Below, piece by piece: positions 1 through 12,680 of a DNA stretch of 64,000 nt. Every line of letters begins with the position of its first letter. Positions within the stretch are counted from its first letter, which is position 1. Source of the DNA: Dimorphilus gyrociliatus (taxonomy: Eukaryota > Annelida > Polychaeta > Dinophilidae); contig CAJFCJ010000002.1 of NCBI GenBank assembly GCA_904063045.1, positions 4,273,891-4,337,890 on the forward strand. Direction: 5' to 3'. The position numbers were made by a program, and so were the translations under genes. The notes beneath the pieces were generated by a model that saw nothing but the letters and a program-made list of their open reading frames with translations, ran no database searches and had not been told where the DNA came from.

Positions 1-3000
1 TATACAGTAAAGACAACAAAGAAATAGAGCTATGTCTATAAAAGTGCATATTAATGTAATATATACACCCATATACATATTCGATTGAGTAGAGAGGTCT
101 TGAATACAGATACTATAAACGTTCGCCACTTAAATGAATATACATATTGGTTTTTATTTATCATTCAATAAACAAAAGATTACAAGCTTGAAGAAATTAA
201 GATAAATTGAAAGGATACTTTTGCAAAACAATAGGAATATATAGAAATTGAATCTTGACGTTTTAACTAATCAAATATGCTGTTGTAAATGATTTTTTCT
301 CAAAAATATAAATATATTATGAGTTGAAAAGAAGGAAAAGTTTTTAGTTGCATGATTAGTTTACAGAGACAAACGACAGATCGTTTAAAGCTACTATAGA
401 ATGGATTATATTAATTTTTCTTGAAAATGAAAAATTCAAGAAAACGTCAGTCGCGCATAAAAACACCCTCGCTCCAGCAAAATACGTATTGTGTACACAA
501 CAAGCCCCAACTTCTATTTGGCTCTATGCATAATAAATGCATTTTCCATGAATAATGAATGTTCTTAGGTTATCCAATTTCTGACAACGTATACTCGAAA
601 AGTATTCCTATCTATAATTTATATTGCCTGAGGCCATTTTTCGGACGGTTCTTTGATGTTAATTAAAGCTGCATAAAAATAACAAAGACAATATCTAAAT
701 ACAAATTTCTGCTACTTTAATTATAAACTTTGATAATAAAAAGTACTTTTCTGCGTTCAATAATCAAAATACAGTAATAGTCATCGAAATATTGAACACT
801 TGAACTTGAATAATTTATGTAGCTTTTTAAAATATCAAATTTTTGAAATATGCTATAAAGTCATAAAATAATTATAAACTATCGATTCATATAAGATTTT
901 TTCTTCTATTAGGAATTTTCCTAAACAGAGAAGATAGCGAAATGTACAAAGCAAAGTAGAGAGAATAATAGAAATCGTTCTTAGTGGGAAATTAAGAAGG
1001 GCGTGCAGCGAATAGCTTAAATAATCTACATTCATCAATATTTTATGAGCGTTTTATAAAGAATTCATCACTCGCGTATATTGGCGCCGGCTCTGCACCA
1101 GCTCTTTAATTACGCATGCATGCTATTCGTCTGTCACAGCTTTCATTGCTACAGTTAAGTGATTTTTTGTAAGTATTTATTTCTTTTGCTTTTTTAATAT
1201 TACTATTTTTAATTTATTCAATTTTTTTTTTACTTTTAATGTTTTCCTTTTCATTCGTCTTCCTATACTTTTCCGTCTGTTTGTCTGCCTGTCCCTCTTT
1301 CTGTCCCTCTGTCTCTCTATATCTATATAAATTTATATATATATATATATTGATATATTCATCTCTATTTCTTTATCTTATATAGACTGTATGTATGTAT
1401 AAATGAACTTTACTAATCTTTCATGATAATTAATTGACTTGATTCCTTATGTAACTCCTTATCGGCCTCTTCCAATCCCCCCTATTTATATCTCGCTATC
1501 TTTTTTTACTCTTGTAATTTCTTTTAAAATTATGAATAAAATGTCTTATAGTACTTTTTATTGAGATCTCGTCTCCAGTATTCAATAAAAATCGTTCAAA
1601 CTCAAAGTATGGAAAATTCGCATAGGAAATTAATAATCCCAATACAAACAAGGCATGCACATGAATAATTTTGTATGCAAAATTGTCCAAAGCTATGTAA
1701 GTGATTGTATTGAGAGAAATTACTCTTTATTCGATGAATTAGCGTAAATGAATTAGTACAAACAATTTTTCCATATTTAAAGTATCCTCCATTGAATATT
1801 CGAACTGTTTGTTAATAAGACATTTAAAGCATGTAGTAAAAAATTATTGTTGCATAAAAAAATAGGTTATAAGCCATTAATTATTCTTAGAATAAGCTAA
1901 TCTGTTATCTATTTAATATGATATTGAATAAATGAAATTTAAAAATATAGAACGAAGGTATGTTTCATACAAAATATATAAATTCTTATCAATTTATGCT
2001 AAATTATTGTTTTATAGATTTTTAATAAGTTAAAAGTTTTTTATTACTGTAATAATATTTCAAACTTATTAAAAGCTCTATTTTCTAGTTTGTCATCGTT
2101 TTCTTCTTTATTTTCTTTGGTTCTTTTAATATTTTATCTATTTTCCTGTTTCTATAAAAGTTTCTTTACATTTTAATTTTTAATTCCTTTAACAATTTAC
2201 TAGAAGTTCAGTTCCTCTAGGCCGTTATAACTCGGAGACTATGATAGATTTCCAATGTTTGTTACTGTATATATTTAACATTTTACTATTTAAAGTAATT
2301 TAATAGAATTCTTTATTTGTTGGCGTCAGCATAAAATTTCTAATCGTGGTTTCAAAAGAATGCAAAAAAAAATAGAAACGTTTGCACAATTATTAATAAA
2401 TTATTCACAAAGGTACCATTATAATATTAGTTTGGAAAAAAATTGATTTAATACACCCAAGTCTCCCATAAGATTCATCAATACAAAAATTTAGACAAAA
2501 CATTTAATTAAACATTCAAGAGAACACGACTTACATTTGATATTAAATAAATGTCACATGACATTAAAAATTCGCTCCTTATACATAATAAATAAAGCCG
2601 CAAGCAATTTAATTTATTTTTCAACAGCATTACATAGTATTCAGAATATTCAGACAACGATAATTGCCTCTATATGGAACAGTTGTTTATAATTTAACCG
2701 ACAGTTAAGGAATTGTGCTAAATTATCGACTGTGAATAATACTTAATATATTAATTCAATAGATTAAATCCCTTCTTGCTTTAATATTTTCATTCACTTT
2801 TAATCTTTTTGTACTTTATTAAATTTAGTAGGGATCATAGTTTTTTAATTATAAATTATCTATGTACATAGAAATAGTCAAACATACATAATGCTAGCCG
2901 TATACATTATATCAGATATGTATAAAGTGTATATTTAGATTCATAACGATACTTTTCTATGTAGTACAACTATTTCAATATATTGAATAACAATTTTCCT

Positions 3001-4012
3001 ATATCAATATCTAAAACTAATTGTAGTCAGTTTCAAAGAGAGCTATTGGATGGTCTATATACATAACAAATTATGCTGTATAATATATATAGGATATGGA
3101 AAGTATATCGTACAGTTTTTTATCATATGTGTCATGAATATGTACAGTATGTATAGTTTATGCAACAATATACTATATATTGCTATTTTTTATGCATATT
3201 TATTATTATTTATTAATATAAACGTGTATATATATATATATTATTATATTAGTATATATAGATATATGTAAATAAAGTATATATGTATATTTCCGCCTAA
3301 ATACAGTATATATATATATATATGAATATCTTGGATCCATATATTATATACTTTATTTAAATATGAATCGTTTAGAAAGAGGCAGATCATTTATTCCTTA
3401 ATTACTTTTATGAATAAAAAAGTATATGCTTGGTCATCTACGCATAATCTATAAATGTTGTATAAATTTATTATATCTATAGGTAATTGTTTTATTTCTT
3501 ATAAGTCGTAATTATACTAAAAATGTATATTTATGTATAAAATATGTACCAAGACATTAAATCAATTAATGATATCTTCTGATTAGATCTAGGTAAACTA
3601 TACGAATATCGTATTACTTATAGTATTCCTTGTTCAGTGCACAATGAACAAACCAATACATATAATCAAATGCAAGACCCTATTTACAGCTTATGTAACT
3701 TTTACAGCAAAATTATCCGGTCGATTACATAATTCCTAATAAATTATCTCCTCAGAGCTTACACAATGTGAAAAATTAATGATAACAAAAAAAAAACGTT
3801 TTAGAAGAGAAACTTGCCTTTAAAATTTCAAAATTCTTTTTTGCTTATTAAAATTATGTACTTTACTTACTTAAAGTATCGGTTCTGCTTGAGAAAAATT
3901 GTGAGAAAACAAGGATTATTGCGCAACCCTCACCCTCATCAACAATTCAAATCCGGCCCTGAATAATTAATAAGCTCCCAACCGCCGCCGCAGCCTCATT
4001 CGCAAACGAGTC
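1..4012. other. AT-rich non-coding stretch upstream of the zinc-finger gene
   Basis: I find no supported coding exon here. Short open frames in it are low-complexity. A less AT-rich patch near 1080-1168 contains TTGGCGCC, GCATGCATGC and a good splice donor (GTAAGT at 1169). It could be a non-coding first exon and promoter for the zinc-finger gene at 4013, but this is a guess. A pyrimidine-rich run lies at about 1260-1320, with AT dinucleotide tracts near 1318-1355 and 3223-3325. Confidence 0.5.
3223..3325. repeat. AT microsatellite with embedded ATACAGTATA
   Basis: Long alternating TA runs interrupted by short non-TA steps; the motif ATACAGTATA lies at 3301-3310. Similar tracts recur in non-coding parts of the window. 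Confidence 0.8.
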
Positions 4013-4329
4013 ATGGACGAAATCAGAATCAAGCAGGAACCCCGCGAAGAAATTTGGCCAAACCAACAAGTTATCTATTCTTCAATGAGAGGACGACATA
4101 AGATACCATCCTTAGTCTACGCACGTGCTAAGTGTACAAGTCCGGATCTCAAGTTTATTTGCGAAGTGTGTCACGCTGAACTAGCTTCCAGGCATGAATG
4201 AATGAAAAATATGGATCGCTTATAATCTTTACTATTCTTCATTTTAGTTTAACGGATGCAAAAAGTGACATGCTCCATTTCTAGTAGACTTATAGGCTTA
4301 AAATAATAAATAAATATGCATATATACAG

Positions 4330-4370
<41 letters not shown>

Positions 4371-6757
4371 ATATATGTATATATTTATAAATACATGTAT
4401 TTATAAATATGCCTAGAGGATACAAGTTGTGTGTATTTCTTTGTGAATATATTCATGTATGCAGGACGTATATACTGCATATAACTTTATTTTCACAAAT
4501 AAGTACGTATATTTATACTGTATATGCATATATATATATATAAATTGATATATATATAAATTTATATATATATATATATGTATGGGATATGTACAATATA
4601 TATACTTTAATTCTGAATATTAATAATCAAAAAAAATTATAGTTATTGTTTATATAGACATCTTTTATTTACGATTTAGTATATTTAAAAATTTAGCTGA
4701 AGGGACAATTTTTGGACATAATGAAATATTAAAAGTTCTTTTATTCATTAAGACTACATAGATGAAAATGTATCTGAAAATGTATATGTATGTATACAAC
4801 TTAACCAATACATACGTATTACATATACAAAGTGGACATATCCATAAAGATACTTAAGAAATATATATATATATATACATATATGTTATAAAGCGTTAAA
4901 TATAGTGTGTAAGATATTATTGCATGTGGTTAAGTGTAAAGTCTATAATTGTAAATCAAAAAGTTTATCTAATATTACTTTCCATTACAAACTCCACCTC
5001 AAATTGATGAAAATGATAGCTTATTCTTTTTCTTCAATAAGTGATCTATATTTTCATTCATCCATGTTTACTCAGGCAACTGCTTCATTTACATAAGTTG
5101 TGCCATTTTAATACTTCAACCGTATGCTACGCATGTGATTTTGGAAATGTTGCCGGAGCAAGGAGTATGGCAGCTCATATGGCTAGTCAACACGATCAGC
5201 TAAATCCATTGGCTAGACATCTCGTTGATAGTAAACAGGGTTTTATATGCCCTGTTTGTCTTCAAAAATTTACTGCCGACGCCACCATTGCCAGTCATTG
5301 GGCAAGTCACGTTGAAAAAGAGTCGGCGCACTTTGCTTGCAAGTTGTGCGCTTTAGAATTCAGCAATGTAAAAGCATTAACTGCTCATCTGTCCTCCTCC
5401 CGACATCGGGAAATGAAGGTAAAAATTTTGATTTCTTTTTTTATCTATACATTATAGAGAGTTTCTGTTTAGGTCATTAATAAGAACTTTATTATTTCAC
5501 TTTTATTCTTTCAAATTTTAGACGTTGTCATGACTTACATTACTAATTATTTATCACTTATGAATTGATTTTCCCTTTCTGTAAAATTCTCATAAAATTG
5601 TACAAAAGATGCCAAATAAGAATCTATCAAAGGTTTTCTTTTAAAAAAAACAAATGTTTAAATAATTAAGATTACTTTGGAACGAACTGCTATTGATTCA
5701 TCAATTAATCTAAATATTTATTGTTATAAAGAAAAAATAATTGAAACAGGTGAAAATGCAGAGCATCTTCGTTTGCTGCGATTGCCACGCAGTCTTCGCT
5801 ACTCGCGACTCTTACGCAATGCATATGATGGTGAGGGCCCAAAATGAAACTTGTAAGAGTTCATCTGCTCCACCAAATTTCATTGAACAACTTATATCGG
5901 CTGCTAAACCTCTTCCTATTGGACAGTTGAACTTAAATCTCCCTCTTCCTACATCCAACGCGACGCTTTCCGATACTTTAGCACTTCAGATGCTAGCTAA
6001 AATACAGGCTGATGAGAAACAAAACCACGTTTGTCCTCATTGTAAAACAGTGTCCTTTTCTTCTATTGATAGTCTGGCTATGCATGTAATGCTAAAACAC
6101 CCAAAAGATGGCGGAATGGTAGATAAAACGGAACACATTGGATTGAAAAGAAGAATATCCTTTCCAATGGAAGAGGAGAGAAAAAAAATAAGAAATTCTA
6201 GATCGGTATCTCCGACCTTTCTCAGATCGGAGATTCACCTAAGGTGTCAAACTTGCTCAGACGAATTCGACAGTAACTTGGCTCTTTTCGAGCATGTTAG
6301 GTCTTTTCATCTGAATGTTAATAAATCTCCAATTCGATGTGATGTATGCGACCTGGATCTATCTACAAAATTCGCTCTCAAAGTTCACGAAGAATCTGAC
6401 GAGCATAAAATGAAAGAAAAGAACGAGGAACCTCGAAAGAGGAAACGGAAATCCGCTCCTACCCCTCGATCAGCTTTCTCTGGTACAGAAACACCGATTA
6501 GCACGAACTCTGAATCAAACGTGGAATCAGTAGAAAGAAAGGATGAAGAGGAAGATGTTTTAGAATTTCTGTTGTCAAATTCCAAGAATGTAACCATGTG
6601 TAAATTTTGTAAGGTCGTGTTTATAGATCGTACACTTTACCAACTTCATATGGGTCTACATAATGTAAACAACCCGTGGCAGTGTAATCTATGTGGCAAA
6701 GTCAGCAATGATGTTCACGACTTTTCTTCTCACGTTATTACATCGTTACATTATTAG
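4013..6757 (+). CDS. C2H2 zinc-finger transcription factor with Ikaros/Hunchback-type C-terminal finger pair
   Basis: Three-exon model: 4013-4191, 5076-5418, 5750-6757; 509 aa. About ten C2H2-like modules are visible. Finger 1 (C50, C53, H66, H70) is split by intron 1, and joining 4191 to 5076 gives exact C-x2-C-x12-H-x3-H spacing. This requires a GC donor (AG|GCATGA). Finger 5 lacks a clear last histidine. A basic run (RKRKRK) before the last pair looks like a nuclear localisation signal. The N terminus has a KxE-type sumoylation motif (IKQEP). The last two fingers (CKFC...HMGLH, then CNLCG...FSSHV...H) match the dimerisation fingers at the C terminus of Ikaros, Hunchback and TRPS1 proteins. 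Likely a nuclear DNA-binding regulator; orthology is unresolved. The start is the first ATG of the open exon, and an upstream leader exon is possible. A poly(A) signal AATAAA lies at 6879-6884. Confidence 0.85.
4318..4600. repeat. AT microsatellite cluster inside intron 1 of the zinc-finger gene
   Basis: Several alternating TA tracts (about 4321-4385 and 4505-4585), again including ATACAGTATA and its complement TATACTGTATA. Together with the surrounding sequence it fills most of the 884-bp GC-AG intron. Confidence 0.8.
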
Positions 6758-7367
6758 AAATAGATAGTTAACAATATAGTAAATATACCAGAAAATATAT
6801 AAATGTATATACAAAATATATACATGTATATTGCGTAGTTGTATACTCTACATTTATATATTTATATACAAATGTGTAAATAAAACGAATTGTCTAGTTT
6901 CAAAAGGGTACGCGATATGCGGGACGAGTGTGTGCTTTACATCTATAGTCTTTTTCGTATAAAATTAAATGATTTGAGTGAATTAATTTTATACACAAGT
7001 TACTACTCTAGTAAAAGAAACAAGAGAAACTTTATATCGTTTGTTTGTTTGTTTGTTTTTATTTAGATATGTTTGAAAGATTACCTTATTTATTATTTAT
7101 TAAACTCTTTTTTTTTCATTTTACACGAAAAAAAAAACAATATCGAATTAGAGGAATAAACATTCTAACTTTCGTATTAATACGCTAGATGGAGTTGTCA
7201 AACCGTATTGTCGATTTTTTACCTGAGGTGCATTAAAAATACACAGTGCAGTATAGTGTACAGGTGCCAACTGAAAGAGTTTTATATCATTTTATAAGAA
7301 AAGCTTAGTGAATCTTGAAACAGTATTTTAATTTCTTTTAGTGAGCTTAAATTTTACTTATTAAAAA
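6758..7367. other. 3' flank of zinc-finger gene and 5' flank of LicD-like gene
   Basis: The AATAAA at 6879-6884 probably ends the upstream transcript. A GTTT tetranucleotide run lies near 7041-7058, and a CTAGATGGAG motif at 7185-7194 resembles a CTCF core. No coding exon was seen. Confidence 0.5.
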
Positions 7368-8609
7368 ATGCAAATCAATCGGTTATTCTGTTCTAATTAC
7401 GGTATGTATTCAGTAATATCATATTGATTTTTTTCTCTACTCTTTAGACATTTGTATAATTTTTGTGAGGAACGTTAAGAGATTATTTTAGTAGTTAAAA
7501 ATAGAATAAAAAATATGTGTTTCCTCATTACTAATATATGTATATATATAGAATAAAATCAGTTTTATTTACTATATTTAACTTTTTCAAATAATGCCTT
7601 GGCTAATTTTTCGTTCTGCAAATCTTTTACAATTTTTGAGCAACATTTTAAAGAATTTCTTTTTTAGAACATTTAGAATAAAAAGTGTGTATCTATTTTT
7701 TGTTTTTTTTTCCCTCTCTCTCTCTACCAGTTTGTCTCGTTTTATTTAAAAATAATATTGTTTTTATACATAGATTGTACGTTAAAAAAGCTTTAAGACT
7801 GACTATACAGTATGACTATAGTACTTAATTATATTTCAGGAAATGGTCAAAAAGAAGAAACAACAGCTTGCTGTTGTACATTGAATAAAGTAAAAAAAAT
7901 CTCAATTGGAGTTCTTGCCCTTCTGTGTTTTCTTCACTTTATCTTCTTCCCCCTAGCAACGGAATACTATAATGACGAGTGCTTCTTAAGTGCCCAAAAG
8001 TATCAGGCTGTTGTTCATGCCGTATTTACAGTTGCAGGTCTCTTAATACAACATAATCAAACATTTTGGTTAGATTATGGAACATTGCTAGGTTATATTA
8101 GATCTGGTAGTATTCTTCGATATGATTCAGATGCAGATGTTGGTCGGATGATGTTAAATGGCACAAAGGAAGCAAAATTTTGTCGGGACTTTAAAAAAAT
8201 CTTACAAGCACATCACATGACGTTAGCAGAGAATTGTACGAAAATATTTTATACTAGCGAGAATGGAGATGTTGTACATGTTGATATGTTCCGTTGGAAG
8301 ATTTCTACGACAGAAAGTGCGAATGGAAGTGAAATTAGATCTCTAACGAGAATAGATGGTAAAGAAAAACACGAGAAGGATAAACTTCTAAAATACAGCA
8401 AAAAGATGGGAGCAGGAAGCCTCCCGGCAGATCTTGTTCTTCCTGTTCAGACAGTGAAAATGATGAATAAACTTGTTAAAGTGCCCAAAGAACCTATAGA
8501 TGTGATAAAAGTACGATACCCACTTAGCTATAAAATTCCGTTCCCATACAAATGGAAGTGTTGGCTACCGTGGAATTTTCCTAAGAAAGTGCCAGATAAG
8601 TCATCATAA
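7368..8609 (+). CDS. LicD / fukutin-related-type nucleotidyltransferase-fold membrane protein
   Basis: Preferred model: exon 7368-7401 (donor GTATGT) joined to 7840-8609 (acceptor ATATTTCAG), phase 1, 267 aa. A one-exon start at ATG 7812 is also open in the same frame. A hydrophobic segment at about residues 33-51 suggests a type II Golgi/ER membrane anchor. The core motif runs from WLDYGTLLG (about 88-96) to YDSDADVG (about 106-113). It matches the LicD/FKRP pattern W-L-D-x-G-T-L-L-G followed by a D-x-D-x-D-type metal-binding cluster (D107, D109, D111). There are three N-glycosylation sequons in the putative luminal part. Family members transfer phosphoribitol or phosphocholine-type groups to glycans; the substrate here is unknown. 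At 267 aa it is shorter than FKRP or fukutin (about 460-495 aa). Confidence 0.7.
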
Positions 8610-9428
8610 TAGAATAACAAATTTTACAACGAAATGATTAAAATGACTAAGAAATTCAGAATAGAAATCAAATCGCCCCTCTTCAGCGATTATTGAATAT
8701 TTTAAGATTACAACTATGGATAAGTTTAGTTATTTTATATTTTATATATCTATTATTATTTTTTATTTTTTCATCTTTTTCTCTTTTCAAATATATAACA
8801 GAATTTCGTTTTTACATTATGAATTTTTAAAAATGAGAAGAGATATTACTATTTTAATATCATACTATTATTCTTCTTTTATGGGATAGTTATGAATATG
8901 CCCGTTCAGAAATTGATTATTCAACGAAAAAGAAAACAATCAATATTTCTTAATCCTGAACTATAATATATAAAAGCTAAGCGTTTATATAAATTCTTAA
9001 ATTTTGCAGTCCATTTTTAATAGTTCTGGAACATTATAACAGAGTGAAATAGAAATGGGACATATGTGCCGTTTTAAAAGAACCTTTACGCAGATATCTG
9101 ATTGTTATATGTAAAAAAATTATTTGTATTTGGAACACAGACAGTTTAAGTTTATTCATAAAGAATTTTACTTCAACTAGAAGATTTGAATCAATCTCTT
9201 TACTAATCAGTCGACGCCTGTACAATACCTGGTCTCTTTTAGTTGATAAAAATTGATAAAAAATAAATGATACGTTTAAAACATCATCTAAAATGTACGT
9301 TGCTAGCTTCCACTTGATAAGAAAAAACCAGGCTTAGTTGTAGGTAAATTCTGTGTAAATTAAAGGTTAACTTATTCCCTATATAAAACATTCTATTTAC
9401 TTATGGGGGAGACAAAAATTTCTAGGAG

Positions 9429-9457
9429 TGGGCAACAGCATATTTGCTTATTGCCCA
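9429..9457. other. Perfect-arm stem-loop in non-coding DNA
   Basis: Seven-base arms TGGGCAA / TTGCCCA enclose a second four-base stem AGCA / TGCT around a TATT loop, with a 1x2 internal bulge. It is too short for a standard pre-miRNA. Confidence 0.5.
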
Positions 9458-12400
9458 TAATGCTAAATATTTAATATTTGTTTTCCTCACACCCTTTCGT
9501 TCTTTTATACCCGTCATTCTCTATCTCTTTCCTCAGAAATCTATATTTTAATCAACAGTCATATCTGATATCATACTTAGTATTGACGAACGCGACAAAA
9601 TTATAAAGTAATTATTATATGCTTTGAGTTATTTTGCATAAATAACAGAATAAATATTCATTGTCTTATAAACTTTTAAAAAGTATATATTTGAATATTA
9701 ACAACAATATTGGTACAAATATATTAATTATATGTTACATAGTATAGCGTTACGTGTCTTTGTTGCCAAAGTTCTTTTTTTATCAGTACCAGAAAATTTT
9801 ACTCTACAGTTGGAATAGTAATTTATTATAGAACATATAGATCAGGTCACACTGATGATGAATCATCGTTTAGTAGTAAAGTATTATTAATAAAATGTGA
9901 CTATGAGGTATAATTTTTCTGCTTTACACAATAGAATGTAAGACAGAAAGAACAGAGAGTGTAATCAACAGGTACAAAATGATTAATAGAGGAGAAATGA
10001 ACAAAACAATAGTTTTGAATATTCATTAGCCAATGTGACCCCAGAAATATAAGTTGTTTAGAGTAATAGTTCGAAATATGTATGAATTCTGCGAAATAGA
10101 ATTCAATAGTATTAATGATATTCTACGAAAATAATCCATAAAATAGTACGAAAGTCTTTTAATGAAGAAATTTTTCAAAATATTTGCCTTAAACTGAATT
10201 TTTATAAGCCAATGATTATAGGTAAGATTTAGTGCGGGCATAATGTTTCCTGTTGTTCACTATACAATTGCCATCTATCGGATATAAAAAAATGTATAAA
10301 TGTCATCTTTAATAATATGGTATAAAGTATTTGATTTTAAAGGGCTTTAAAAAATTGTAATGGGAACCAACGCTATAGGGAAGCTAGCTTCAAAGACTTC
10401 ACTATTCTACATAAAAAAATATCTTCAAACTTGCTGTCAAAGATGGCGCTAAATGACAGTTTGTCAATTTTTACTGTTAGTCGAGTACGTAGATTTAAAA
10501 ATGTTTAATTATAGTAAATAATTTAATAAAACTTACAAGCAATATGAATAAATTGAATACGAATAAAGAACAATGAAAACAGCTTTTAATAAATATTTTA
10601 GTTCTATCGAAAATAATTCGCAGGTCTTAAAAGGGTTTTATTAATTTCACAGGAATGTTCTAGATCTCTTCGATTTTAATTTTGTATTTATCTTCCTTAT
10701 ATAATTAATTATTTATAAAGCATTTTTTATTCTATTTTTTCTGTCGACTCGTCGCAAATCTCCTGCAGAGTTATCTTATTTTATATATATAAACTGTATA
10801 TAGTGTATACAGCATATATATATAAATTTATATATATAGACTCTATATTAAATGTATTTATTAATATTTGAACTTAATTAATAGTAAGGTATAGAAAGGG
10901 AAATGGAATTCTCCGTCTATAATAATAGACTTTTTCCAGTTTAAAATTGTATTTATAATTACAATTATGTATATTTTATCAAAATGTTATCATCCAATAT
11001 TGAATAAAAAGTCTTATATATTCCTAAATTTACGTATTCTGTTCTAGAGCAAGTTAAATTAGAGATGACATTTTTCAAATTAACCCAGATAACCTAATTT
11101 GGTTTAGACACTTGACAACTCAAACTGTGCATTTAATTACACTCAATTACAAGAAAAATCGTTAACTGAACACCAATTAATTTAAATGCTAATTGATTTC
11201 GGTTACTATATGACAAATATCCTAAACTACAGAGTATATACTTGATAATGTACTATATATTGTATATACTATTAACAATTACGATGCAGAGAGAGAGAGA
11301 ATAACAGTTTAATGAAAGGAATATAAAAAAAAATCTTAATAATTTGCCATAATTGCCAACCTTAAAGTTGATTTTGTTAGTGTCAAAGAAAACTGACGTC
11401 ATAATCTTCTAACCTAATCTCTACGGATCAAGTTTTATTTTCCAGTTTAGTGGTATAGAATTACTCTCCTTTTTTTTTTCATTGCGTTAGTTTATCAAGA
11501 AAGACTCACCATATATGCATTTGAAATTGATGAATAATGGGTTATCGTACTATCCGATTGTTGGATATTCGCCAAATAAAATGGATTAAATACTTTTTCC
11601 CTAAAATTAAATTTTTTCCTTTATGGGAAGAGAATGAATTAGAACTAGAAAGGTCACTAAGAGAGGCGATTTGTCAAAGGGACACTTAATAGAAAAACAC
11701 AAAAAAAGTACTTAAACATTTCATTATGTAATACGAAAGTAAAACAAAATACCAATCCTACAGATTTGGACATCACTTGTATACGTCTTTTTAATAGCTT
11801 GTAATTTTGTATCTTATTTTACCCGAAAGGGTACCTTTAGACTTATTCGCCTTTGATGCTATTAATCTTCTACTGAGCTGGTTGATTATTTTAAAGCACA
11901 AGATACGCTAGTGTTTTCAGTGTTGTTCTTTCAATTATTATATTTAACCAAGTAGAAAACAAAATGTTCCATCAAGTACCCTCAAGGAGTAAATATTCTA
12001 TACAATCCACTACGTCATTCACCTGACATTTGTATCTTATTACTAATGATTTTCACGTGTAGCTAACGGTCAGAAGACTTATATCAGTAGACTTATATCA
12101 AATAATGTACTTATTCGCTTGCATTTTTTTCATATTAATAAACTAATATTTTATGACGATGTTTTCAAATATTAGTAATTTTGCCTTTGTTTAGACTCTA
12201 TAGATTGTATTCAATAATTTACGTATTACATATATGCAGATGTTAAGAAAAGCAATAGTATGAGCGCTGGAAACTATAATATTTTCCTTGATTGAAGGTA
12301 ATTGCGGGTCATGAAAGGGAAAAATAAATCTAAAAGTGGATAAGATTAATAAAGAGTAGCTTTTAAGAAAGTGACATATTATTGTTTTATGGATTTGTAC

Positions 12401-12639
12401 TCATAAACATTGTAAATATTACTTAATCGAAACTACTATATTCAGCTATAAATACACGATATAAAACTTAAATGTAATGGAAAGTAGATCTTATTTGGGG
12501 TGTGAATCCACTTCTAAACTATAAAAGCCTAGTGAAAATGATTGTACTCTATCTTCGAATGGTTAAAAGAGTTTTGTAGATAGATCTGTTTTGGACGTGT
12601 TTTCTAAAAATTAACTAAGTTACGTTTTAAATACACACG

Positions 12640-12680
12640 TATATATACAGTATATACACTGTACATACATATACAAACAC
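12640..12680. repeat. TA-rich palindromic tract
   Basis: Contains TATACAGTATA followed by CACTGTACA; same family of tracts as at 3301, 4321, 13861 and 46621. Confidence 0.6.

Noticed and set aside
3050-3271. Tyr/Ile-rich 73-aa open frame
   Set aside because: Lies in AT microsatellite; composition is simply translated TAT/ATA repeats.
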